From: JAGXLC01 sp964585385
Lineage (GTDB): Bacteria; Bacteroidota; Bacteroidia; Bacteroidales; UBA12077
Assembly (NCBI GenBank): GCA_964585385.1
Contig: CAZPDP010000013.1
Location: 1-64,000 of the forward strand
Direction of reading: 5' to 3'
DNA: 64,000 nucleotides
This document shows positions 16,007 through 23,095 of the stretch, piece after piece; the stretch's first letter is position 1; each line of letters opens with the position of its first letter. The notes beneath the pieces were generated by a model. It did no database searches. It worked only from the letters and a program-made list of their open reading frames with translations, and was not told where the DNA came from. Position numbers and translations under genes: made by a program.

Positions 16007-16582
16007 TTGAAGAGATATTCTGATCTAGAAATAATACAGGGAATTCGCAAACAAAACGAAGTTGTTCTAAAATACCTGTATGACAGATATTTCAACCAGG
16101 TCAGGGCCATGGTCGAGCAGAATAATGGAATGTATAAGGATGCACAGGAAGTATTCCAGGATTCTATTATAATTATTTATCGAAAGATTAAAAATGAAAA
16201 CTTTGAGTTAACCTCGTCCTTCGCTACATACCTATATTCTGTTTGCTGGAAAATCTGGATGAAAGAGTTAAGAGACAGAAACCGGGAGAATGAGGTAAGG
16301 GAAGAATATCAATATTTGCAGGAGAACCCGGAAGATGTTGCAGTTCAATATGAACTTCACAGGCGATATAAATTATACCAGGAATATTTCAAAAAACTGA
16401 ATAAAGAATGCAAAAAAATTCTTAAATTGTATTTGAAAGACACCCCGGAAAAGAAAATGGCCAAAAAACTCGGGATAGAAAATGTGGAAAACCTAAAACG
16501 GCGAAAACAATACTGTAAAAAGAAATTGATTGAGTTAATAAAAAAAGATCAGCGGTATAATGACAGATATGAAGAATTATAA
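16007..16582 (+). CDS. ECF-type RNA polymerase sigma factor
   Basis: 191 aa. Region 2 spans about 5-75 (LKYLYDRYFNQVRAMV, with the AQEVFQDSIIIIYRKI helix), region 4 about 120-185 (LYLKDTPEKKMAKKLGIENVENLKRRKQYCKKKL). The start is a TTG: an in-frame TAG lies 12 bp upstream at 15995-15997, and the next ATG falls inside region 2, so TTG is the only start that keeps the domain. The stop overlaps the next gene, a membrane-anchored anti-sigma-like protein, by 23 bp, the usual sigma/anti-sigma coupling. The target promoters are unknown; the TPR-CHAT and GG-peptide genes nearby are candidates. Confidence 0.88.
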   Translation: MKRYSDLEIIQGIRKQNEVVLKYLYDRYFNQVRAMVEQNNGMYKDAQEVFQDSIIIIYRKIKNENFELTSSFATYLYSVCWKIWMKELRDRNRENEVREEYQYLQENPEDVAVQYELHRRYKLYQEYFKKLNKECKKILKLYLKDTPEKKMAKKLGIENVENLKRRKQYCKKKLIELIKKDQRYNDRYEEL

Positions 16583-17321
16583 GGATTTAATTGACAAATA
16601 TCTGGATGGGGAGCTGGAAGGCGACAAGTTGCAGATTTTTGAAAAAATGATGGAAGAAGATTCTGAATTCCGCAGAGAAGTTGATTTTCAGAAGGAGGTT
16701 AGAGAAGCTATTGCGGAAGAGGATGTTCTTGAATTGAGAGAAAAATTGCAACGTATTGCTGAATCAGACCAGGAGAAATGCAGAACAATACCCGGGAAGA
16801 AAATTGTTTATACTATGGCCGCTGCGGTTATTGGAATCGTTTTAATGGCAGGCACCTGGTTGTTATTAAAACAATTCAATCCTGACCCCTCTGAACTATA
16901 TGCACAATATTATTCTCCTTATGAAAATGTCTATTCAATTCGTTCGGCTGTCACTCAAAATACCATGGAAGAGCCTGCCACAAAAGCTTTTAGAAATTAT
17001 AACAAGAATGACTGGACGGAGGCTGAAAAATATTTTGCATCGGCCATAAATAATAATCCTGGCAATATCAGTTATCTATTCTATGCAGGTATTGTAAAAC
17101 TGGAACTGAATAAAACAGAGGAAGCCTTACATCATTTTAAGAAGGTTATCCAGGAAGAAGAAGGTTTGTTTACCCAACAAGCCTATTGGTATATCTCATT
17201 GGCTTACCTGAAATCCGGGAATACTGATAAGGCTGAAAGTTACCTGAATTTTATTGTGGACCATGAGATGATAAGAAAAGAAGAAGCTGAATCGCTGCTT
17301 GATAAAATATTATCCGATTAA
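16560..17321 (+). CDS. Anti-sigma-like membrane protein with TPR domain
   Basis: 253 aa. Residues 1-70 form a soluble anti-sigma-like helical segment starting KDLIDKYLDGELEGD, with no zinc ligands; one membrane helix (about 82-103); then an extracytoplasmic part with the phrase YYSPYENVYSIRSA and TPR repeats (about 140-250). By position and topology it should hold the upstream sigma factor at the membrane. It has a close paralogue at 20609-21367 with the same domain order, which lacks a sigma gene beside it. Met4 is an alternative start. Confidence 0.75.
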   Translation: MTDMKNYKDLIDKYLDGELEGDKLQIFEKMMEEDSEFRREVDFQKEVREAIAEEDVLELREKLQRIAESDQEKCRTIPGKKIVYTMAAAVIGIVLMAGTWLLLKQFNPDPSELYAQYYSPYENVYSIRSAVTQNTMEEPATKAFRNYNKNDWTEAEKYFASAINNNPGNISYLFYAGIVKLELNKTEEALHHFKKVIQEEEGLFTQQAYWYISLAYLKSGNTDKAESYLNFIVDHEMIRKEEAESLLDKILSD

Positions 17322-17365
17322 TACGATTATAAGGGGTTTATAAATAAAAAATAAAAAGTGTCAGT

Positions 17366-20188
17366 TTATCCTTTTTGTCTTATATTTCTTCTTCTTATAT
17401 AATATCCACCGAGGATCAGTAAAATCATCAGGATAATGACTCCTGCAACATAATAATACGCCATGCGATCCTTGTAAATAGCCGTTTTATCTCCAATAAG
17501 GATATATCCCGACCAGAAATAGGGATGGGCATGTAATGGGTCGGCATTGTTTAAATATTGGAGTTTGGCTTCTCTTAATGCTTTATCTTTTGACATTCCT
17601 TTCTTTAAAGCCTTGTAAAAATGTTCCATTAGCGTTATACTGGAATTGTCTTCAACCGGCCACATAGTCATTACAATGGAAGGACAGCCTGCATATTTGA
17701 AACCTCTTGCAAGGCTCATGATTCCTTCTCCGCGCCTTAGTTTGCCAGTTCCTGTATTGCATGAGCTCAGAACTGTCATACGACTGTTCAGTTTCAGGTT
17801 ATAAATTTCATACGTGTTCAGAAAACCATCCTCTTCCTCATTTTCTGATTGAGTGAATGCCATCTTCGAAAACATGGGATCTTTGTCGTTTATGATGGTA
17901 TGCATGGCAAGATGCAGGATGTCATAGTTTTGTGAATTACGTTTAAATATTTCTTCTGTGGCTTCCTTATCAATAAAAACATCTCCCGGAATAATATTTT
18001 GTATCTTTTTAACCTCTTCCACAATTCCTTTAAGGGGATAAAGTTTTTCCCTGTAACGCTGACGGGTTGCCAATTCAAGTGTTTCAAGCTGCTCTATATT
18101 TTCATAGGTAGGGGCAAAGGCTGCCAGCTTTTTTCTTGAACGCTTTTTATTGGCCAGATTATTATACAGAACTTTACCGGAGTATGCATAGCCGATTTTA
18201 TAATCTTTCAGGAGATAATCCGGACTGGTATAATCAATTTTATGGTAGCCGGGATTGTTGCTTGTCAATATTTCAAAAGGAATATATGAAATCTGTTCAT
18301 CGGGAATAATGGTTAATTTTCTATTCTCAGGCAGATTGAGAGGTTCTATTAATTTGGAATATAGATAATAAGATGTGTCTGTAAAATTATTAAAGTCATG
18401 TAATTTATGGGTTGAGAAGTTTCGGGCCGATAATGCCCTCTTTATATTTTTTATGCCTGCAATGAAATCTTTTCCTGCTTGTATTTGATGCACGGAATAG
18501 TCTTCCGGGGTGATTTTAAACGTGGTGATATGGTCCTTGTGAAACACATATTCAATCAGTATCTCATTTTCTCCCAATTTTTCTTGAATATCTTCAATAT
18601 CAACCGGTTCCTGGTTGTGCTTCAGTTGATAAAACCTGGGGTATTGAGTCTCAAATTTCTGTATAAGAGCTTCATACGCTTTTTTTGCCTGGAATAACTG
18701 GCCACTCCAGTGCTGTAATTTCCGGGGATCCGGGTTTTGTGACTGTTTCTCCTCAAATATCAGTTCTTCAAGATAGTAGGTTCTTTTCTTAAGCTGATTT
18801 TCTTTCTCTTTCAGACTATCCGGAATGTTTCCAATCATCAGAGCCTGGTTTGACTGAATAGATTCATACAGCACAGCAGCCTTACTTCCTTCTGCATAGG
18901 AAAAAGCTTTCTTTAAATAGGCATCTTTACCGCTGGTTTTGTACAACTGAAGGGCTGCATCCATTGCTTTCATGTAAGTATCTCTTTCTTCGGAAGTCAA
19001 TAACAATTTACTGTCTTCGCTTATGTATCCCCTTCGGATTGCCTTTGTAACCCGGATCGCTAAATCATAAGTTTTTAAAGATTCTTCCAGGTAGCGGGAT
19101 TCATTCTTACCGAGAATGGCAAATTTACCTGCCTTTCTTTTGAGAATTTCAAGCAGCCTGTTTTTGAGGAATACTTCTGAAATTTTGGGATTGCTGAAAA
19201 AAGAGGTGTCGGTAAAGTTTTCAGACAGAGCGACCAGGGCTTTTTGATAATAGTGCAGCGAACTTTTAATATCACCCGTTTGATAATGCAAATCACCCAG
19301 ATTAAGCCATGCTTTTGAGGTTTTGGGGTGATTTTCCCCCTGGTAATTCTGGTAAAGTTTCAATGATTCCCGGAAAAGGTTTTCGGCTTCCTGGTACTGG
19401 TTAAGTTGCATTTTAAGTATACCGTAATTCATATAATTGATGGCAAGGTGATAACTATTGGGACCATAATTTCCAATGATATTTTCTATAGCCTTTTTTA
19501 AATACTTTTCTGAAACTTCAAACTGATGAATGCTTTGATAGGCGTTTGCCAGGTTACCATAAGTTACATAAAGTCTTGCAGACGTTTTTTTCTTAATGGA
19601 CAGGCTTTTCTCATAATTATCAATGGATTTTTCGGGCTCATGAAATTGGTTATATAATATGCCCAGGTTATTGTAGATGCTTGAAATGAGATCCCTGTTT
19701 TTTAATGAATCCTGCTGGTAAAGATCAATGGCCTTTTGATAATATATTTCTGCTTTTGCTTTGTCTTTTTGGAGCGTAAATATATTGGCCATGTTGGAAT
19801 AGGTATTGCCCAATTTACGCTGGATGGGGTGTTCCTGTTTTTCATAGATGTGCACTGCTTTTTCGTAATAGTCGAGAGATTTGTCGTAATAACCCTGTTT
19901 TTTATATACCACTCCGATATTGACCAGGGTATTGGCTATTTCATGATGCTTTGCAGGATAGATATCTCTTTTTATAGCCAGAATTCTTCTGAATATACTG
20001 GATGATTCCCTGTAATTTCCCTCACCTGCTAATCGGATCGCCTGGTTTTTTAAAATCAGGAGGCTGTCTGTGGGCTTTTTTTCCTTCTCATAATAAGGAA
20101 TTGTTGCATTTGATAAGGCTGTGATGCTTACGAATATAAGGATTGCAAGTATAAGGGTAATTTTTCTCTCCATCTCTTCAAATTTCAA
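17366..20188 (-). CDS. TPR-CHAT protein (caspase-like protease family), membrane anchored
   Basis: 940 aa. N-terminal hydrophobic signal or anchor (about 10-28), roughly seven TPR repeats (45-320), a helical linker, a CHAT domain (about 560-890) and a C-terminal membrane helix (about 911-928) with a basic tail. The CHAT dyad is present: His763 in LHLAMHT and Cys810 in LSSCNTG, followed by the usual LARGFKYAG and WPVED. CHAT proteins are caspase-clan cysteine proteases that cleave specific partners once TPRs bind a trigger. It faces two anti-sigma-like paralogues and a GG-peptide gene, so those are the obvious substrate candidates. Met6 (20173) is an alternative start and fits better with a possible -7 box at 20201-20208. 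Confidence 0.88.
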   Translation of the reverse strand: MKFEEMERKITLILAILIFVSITALSNATIPYYEKEKKPTDSLLILKNQAIRLAGEGNYRESSSIFRRILAIKRDIYPAKHHEIANTLVNIGVVYKKQGYYDKSLDYYEKAVHIYEKQEHPIQRKLGNTYSNMANIFTLQKDKAKAEIYYQKAIDLYQQDSLKNRDLISSIYNNLGILYNQFHEPEKSIDNYEKSLSIKKKTSARLYVTYGNLANAYQSIHQFEVSEKYLKKAIENIIGNYGPNSYHLAINYMNYGILKMQLNQYQEAENLFRESLKLYQNYQGENHPKTSKAWLNLGDLHYQTGDIKSSLHYYQKALVALSENFTDTSFFSNPKISEVFLKNRLLEILKRKAGKFAILGKNESRYLEESLKTYDLAIRVTKAIRRGYISEDSKLLLTSEERDTYMKAMDAALQLYKTSGKDAYLKKAFSYAEGSKAAVLYESIQSNQALMIGNIPDSLKEKENQLKKRTYYLEELIFEEKQSQNPDPRKLQHWSGQLFQAKKAYEALIQKFETQYPRFYQLKHNQEPVDIEDIQEKLGENEILIEYVFHKDHITTFKITPEDYSVHQIQAGKDFIAGIKNIKRALSARNFSTHKLHDFNNFTDTSYYLYSKLIEPLNLPENRKLTIIPDEQISYIPFEILTSNNPGYHKIDYTSPDYLLKDYKIGYAYSGKVLYNNLANKKRSRKKLAAFAPTYENIEQLETLELATRQRYREKLYPLKGIVEEVKKIQNIIPGDVFIDKEATEEIFKRNSQNYDILHLAMHTIINDKDPMFSKMAFTQSENEEEDGFLNTYEIYNLKLNSRMTVLSSCNTGTGKLRRGEGIMSLARGFKYAGCPSIVMTMWPVEDNSSITLMEHFYKALKKGMSKDKALREAKLQYLNNADPLHAHPYFWSGYILIGDKTAIYKDRMAYYYVAGVIILMILLILGGYYIRRRNIRQKG

Positions 20189-20200
20189 TCAGATTTTATG

Positions 20201-20208
20201 CAAAAATA
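20201..20208 (-). promoter_or_regulatory. Candidate -7 box for the TPR-CHAT gene
   Basis: On the minus strand this reads TATTTTTG, fitting TAnnTTTG. Transcription would begin about 20194, leaving almost no leader before Met1 but about 20 nt before Met6. No good -33 element is seen. Confidence 0.3.
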
Positions 20209-20317
20209 AAAAAAAGAAGCAAAAAATTGAAAAATTTTTTGATTGATAATCAATATCTTACAGAGGTTTAAAAAAATTTTTTAAAAAATTTGTGTTACCT
20301 AAGGGGTGTTTTTGGAA

Positions 20318-20351
20318 TAAACTAATGAAGGCCTTCATTAAAATTAGTTTA
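20318..20351. promoter_or_regulatory. Nested palindrome upstream of the GG-peptide gene, probable operator
   Basis: TAATGAAGGCCTTCATTA (20323-20340) is a perfect 18-bp palindrome. It is embedded in an outer inverted repeat, TAAACTAA (20318-20325) and TTAGTTTA (20344-20351). It ends 18 bases before the peptide start codon. It has no T-run, so it is not a terminator; an operator or an mRNA leader structure is likelier. Confidence 0.5.
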
Positions 20352-20368
20352 ACCAAAAACAATGAGTC

Positions 20369-20551
20369 ATGAAAACACTAAACTTTTTCAACCAGGACAC
20401 AGCTAACAAAACAAGCGTATTGAATTCTTTCCAAAACGAAGTATTAACCCTAAATGAGATGTTCACTATTCGTGGTGGCAATGGAGATGAAGAGGATGAT
20501 GATGATAGTAATGGTTCCACAGAAGACACTCAGGAAGACAATTTTAACTAG
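20369..20551 (+). CDS. Small peptide with GG motif and acidic tail
   Basis: 60 aa. The first 37 residues look like a leader (MKTLNFFNQD, then LTLNEMFTIRGG with Gly36-Gly37), and 11 of the last 23 residues are Asp or Glu (D40-D46 and onward). The LxLxEMxxIxGG pattern recalls double-glycine leaders of Bacteroidota natural-product precursors, but no lanthipeptide, radical-SAM or peptidase-ABC gene is nearby. The gene lies between a TPR-CHAT gene and an anti-sigma-like gene (57 bp downstream), with a strong palindrome just upstream. It may be a CHAT substrate or a secreted signal peptide. Coding is supported by the leader pattern and context, not by a recognised family. Confidence 0.65.
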   Translation: MKTLNFFNQDTANKTSVLNSFQNEVLTLNEMFTIRGGNGDEEDDDDSNGSTEDTQEDNFN

Positions 20552-20608
20552 TTAATTCTTGTACAATTTGTTCACTGTAATTATTAACCTTTAAACAGAA
20601 ACTGCATT

Positions 20609-21367
20609 ATGAATTTCTATGAAAACATAGAAAATTACATTGACAATGAACTCAGAGGACAGGATTTGGCACAGATGGAAGCTGCTATAGAAGAAGATGA
20701 AGATTTAAAGCAAGAATATCGTTTTCGAAAAGAAGTCAATGAAGCTCTTAAAGAAGAGGATGTAATGAATCTGAGAGCTAAACTTCAGAATATTAGCGGC
20801 GTTGAATCTCAAACCCGTCCTGCTGTTATGGAATGGGTAAAGAGAAGTAAGGTAGCTGTTGCTGCTGCTTCTTTGGCTTTCCTTGTGGGGCTGGGTGGTA
20901 TTGGTTATCATTATCTCAATGCACCGGAGACCACCGGAGAAATCTTCCATAAGTATTATGAGCCCTATGAGACGACTATAACGTTCCGGTCTGCAGACAC
21001 AGAACTGAATTTGCTGCTTACCGAAGCTTATGAAATGTATCAGAAGGAAAACTATACCCAGGCTCTTGAACTCTTCAGGCAGGTCATGGATAAACGAGAA
21101 GACATGGCGGCCAGACTCTATTCAGGTATTTCCTATATGGAGATTGAAAAATATCAAAAGGCCAGTAAATCGTTCAGGTCTGTTATTGAGGATGAAAACA
21201 ACCTCTTTCTTGAACAAGCCAAATGGTATATGTCAATGTGCCATCTGAAAATAGGAGATGTTTCCAAAGCCCGGAATCTTCTTGCTGAGTTATCTCAGGA
21301 AAGTCGATTCTATGATGAACGGGCAAAGGAAGTCCTGAAAAAACTCAAAAGAGTAAAGATAGAATGA
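20609..21367 (+). CDS. Anti-sigma-like membrane protein with TPR domain, paralogue of 16560-17321
   Basis: 252 aa with the same design as its paralogue: soluble N-terminus (YIDNELRGQDL, KEVNEALKEEDVMNLRAKLQ), one membrane helix (about 81-100), the phrase YYEPYETTITFRSA after it, then TPR repeats (about 130-245). The N-terminal 60 residues and the juxtamembrane segment align with the paralogue without gaps. No sigma factor gene adjoins this copy; the 60-aa GG peptide precedes it instead. It may hold the same sigma factor in a second, differently controlled pool, or bind the peptide. Confidence 0.7.
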   Translation: MNFYENIENYIDNELRGQDLAQMEAAIEEDEDLKQEYRFRKEVNEALKEEDVMNLRAKLQNISGVESQTRPAVMEWVKRSKVAVAAASLAFLVGLGGIGYHYLNAPETTGEIFHKYYEPYETTITFRSADTELNLLLTEAYEMYQKENYTQALELFRQVMDKREDMAARLYSGISYMEIEKYQKASKSFRSVIEDENNLFLEQAKWYMSMCHLKIGDVSKARNLLAELSQESRFYDERAKEVLKKLKRVKIE

Positions 21368-21378
21368 CTGTTTAATTG

Positions 21379-21427
21379 TAACCCGGGCAATCTGATTGTG
21401 ATTAACCGGAAGGCCCGGGTTATTTTA
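21379..21427 (+). terminator. Hairpin terminator after the anti-sigma-like gene
   Basis: TAACCCGGGC (21379-21388) pairs exactly with GCCCGGGTTA (21413-21422), followed by TTTT. It separates the CHAT-region genes from the kinase-like operon. Confidence 0.6.
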
Positions 21428-21438
21428 AAAGATGTGTT

Positions 21439-22173
21439 ATGTTAAAAATTCAGAAAAATATTATGAGGGACCAAACTAAGTCTCAAACAGAAAAAGTTTT
21501 TCTTTCCCACCTATCACACAGAATCAGGACTCCTCTGAATTCTGTCATAGGATTTTCAAAACTTCTTCTTAATAAAGATGTCGATAACCGTAAAACAAAA
21601 GAATTTGCCGGTAGAATCCTGGAGAGTGGTTATGAAATTCTTCATTATTTTCAGAATATGATGGATATATCAGAGATTGAAACGGGTATGATTAGCCCTC
21701 ATCCTGAGTATTTCGAGTTGAACCATAGTCTGGAGGAACTTATCAGTGAATTCAAAATAAGGTTTCAAAATGAAAGAAACATCCGGCTGGATTATTATTA
21801 CGCCCGGGAAAAAAAAGAGTGTTTTATAAATACGGATAATTCGATCCTTAGAAGAATAGTGGGCAATTTGATTGAAATATCACAGCATCTTCTTGCAGAA
21901 GGTAAGATACAGGTAGATTTTGAGGAGCACGGGGATTACAGGATTAATATTTATATCCGGGGAATTTCAGACAGAAACATCAAGGAAACGAACCGTCTCC
22001 TGGAACCTTCGGAATCTTATAATATAATGGACCCTGATAGTTTGGAATACCTTACCTGCAAGGCGACGGAAAAGTTATCTTTTCTTATAAACGGGAATTT
22101 TGAGCTTGAAAAGAGAACCGATAAAGAAATTCGGTTTAAAGTAGAAATTCCTAACCTACATTATTCGGGCTAA
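21439..22173 (+). CDS. Degenerate histidine kinase (HisKA kept, ATPase eroded)
   Basis: 244 aa, no sensor or membrane segment. A good H-box is present, LSHRIRTPLNSVIGFSKLL with the phospho-His near residue 29. The C-terminal half aligns by position with a HATPase domain (LRRIVGNLIEISQHLL in place of the N-box) but has no DxGxG or GxGxG nucleotide-binding loops. It can thus be at most a phosphotransfer or dimerisation partner, or a decaying kinase. It leads a three-gene run with a LytTR protein (39 bp on) and a SpoIIAA-like protein. Confidence 0.65.
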   Translation: MLKIQKNIMRDQTKSQTEKVFLSHLSHRIRTPLNSVIGFSKLLLNKDVDNRKTKEFAGRILESGYEILHYFQNMMDISEIETGMISPHPEYFELNHSLEELISEFKIRFQNERNIRLDYYYAREKKECFINTDNSILRRIVGNLIEISQHLLAEGKIQVDFEEHGDYRINIYIRGISDRNIKETNRLLEPSESYNIMDPDSLEYLTCKATEKLSFLINGNFELEKRTDKEIRFKVEIPNLHYSG

Positions 22174-22212
22174 AACATTTCGTCAGTAAAATAAAATTTG
22201 CGAATACTTAAA

Positions 22213-22572
22213 ATGAAATTTATGAATGCACATAGAATGGATAAAAAAGATTCTTTTACAATAGCTACAAATAGCAGAAGAAAAAATATCATAAAAAATG
22301 ATGTGGTTTCATGCAAAGGCTACTCTTTTGGAACCAGGATTTCTGTTTTCAAAAACAAACATTACTTGATGAATGAAAACCTTAATGAACTGCAAAATAT
22401 ATTAGATACCGGGTACTTCTGCATGATGAACAGCTATACGATTATTAACATTCTTTACATAGATGCAATATTCAATAGTAAAGTGGTTTTAAAAAATGGA
22501 GAGGAGTATGATATTTCATATCGCGAAAAAGAGAAATTAATAGAGGGTATCAAAGAGGTTTACGCAATTTGA
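22213..22572 (+). CDS. Stand-alone LytTR DNA-binding domain protein
   Basis: 119 aa from the ATG at 22213; a TTG 15 bp upstream is possible but less likely. The C-terminal 85 residues follow the LytTR pattern: DVVSCKGYSFGTRISVF, NENLNELQNIL, FCMMNSYTIINILYI (in place of F-x-RiHRSyiVNl) and VVLKNGEEYDIS. There is no receiver or membrane anchor. It may be the DNA-binding output of the adjacent kinase-like protein. The usual Arg-His-Arg of the recognition segment is weakened to Met-Asn, so its DNA specificity may be unusual. Confidence 0.6.
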   Translation: MKFMNAHRMDKKDSFTIATNSRRKNIIKNDVVSCKGYSFGTRISVFKNKHYLMNENLNELQNILDTGYFCMMNSYTIINILYIDAIFNSKVVLKNGEEYDISYREKEKLIEGIKEVYAI

Positions 22573-22584
22573 TGGAATTTAAAA

Positions 22585-22989
22585 ATGATTTCTAAAAACA
22601 TGAATGGAACTATGAGAAGATATTTTACTTACGAATTCGATAAGAAGACAAAAATACTTTATAAATATTACTTTGGAGATATAGATATTGAGGATATAAA
22701 ATCTTCGTGGGAGTATGCCTTTCAAAAAGGATTAATACCTGACCATGTGGAAGGGTTTATTCTTGATTACAGGGAGGCAAGTATCAAATATAAACTGAAT
22801 GGGGAAGAAGAAATTTCTGAATTTTATAAATACCATATTGAAATTTTTGGAACGAACAAAATTGCAGTAATCATTGAAAAACCTGAAGATATGCTAATAC
22901 CTGTATTGGTAGAAGCAGGAAGTGATGGATACTTTCTAAGGCCTTTTACTTCAATGGAAGGGGCAAGGGCTTGGATTTCAGGGCATTGA
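22585..22989 (+). CDS. Small SpoIIAA/STAS-like protein of unknown function
   Basis: 134 aa, soluble. The alternating pattern (YEFDKKTKILYKYYFGDIDIEDIKSS, FILDYREASI, KIAVIIEKPEDM, LRPFTSMEGARAWI) is that of the SpoIIAA-like/STAS-type small proteins common in Bacteroidota. No phosphorylatable DS motif is evident. It is 12 bp after the LytTR gene and before a terminator, so it ends this operon. Its role is unknown. Confidence 0.6.
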   Translation: MISKNMNGTMRRYFTYEFDKKTKILYKYYFGDIDIEDIKSSWEYAFQKGLIPDHVEGFILDYREASIKYKLNGEEEISEFYKYHIEIFGTNKIAVIIEKPEDMLIPVLVEAGSDGYFLRPFTSMEGARAWISGH

Positions 22990-23044
22990 TTTTTTAGCAC
23001 TTTTTCATAACATCTCTATATTTATTTTTTCGGTTTTTTGACAG

Positions 23045-23079
23045 GTTTGTCCGGTTTTAGTTAACCGGGCAAACTTTTT
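23045..23079 (+). terminator. Hairpin terminator
   Basis: GTTTGTCCGGTT (23045-23056) pairs with AACCGGGCAAAC (23063-23074) with one G-T pair, followed by TTTTTA. It ends the three-gene run and lies between convergent genes. Confidence 0.65.
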
Positions 23080-23095
23080 ATTCTCCGGATGCTTT

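Noticed and set aside
20318..20351. Transcription terminator reading of the palindrome before the peptide gene
   Set aside because: No T-run follows on either strand and no gene ends there on the plus strand.
20344..20529. Minus-strand frame with a run of Ser over the GG-peptide gene
   Set aside because: It is the antisense image of the Asp/Glu codons; no promoter or family, and the plus strand has leader pattern and context.
16007..21367. A type III-E CRISPR (Craspase) locus, because a TPR-CHAT protein lies next to a sigma factor
   Set aside because: No CRISPR array, gRAMP or Csx30-like gene is present, and the CHAT protein has its own membrane segments; only the protease-sigma logic is comparable.
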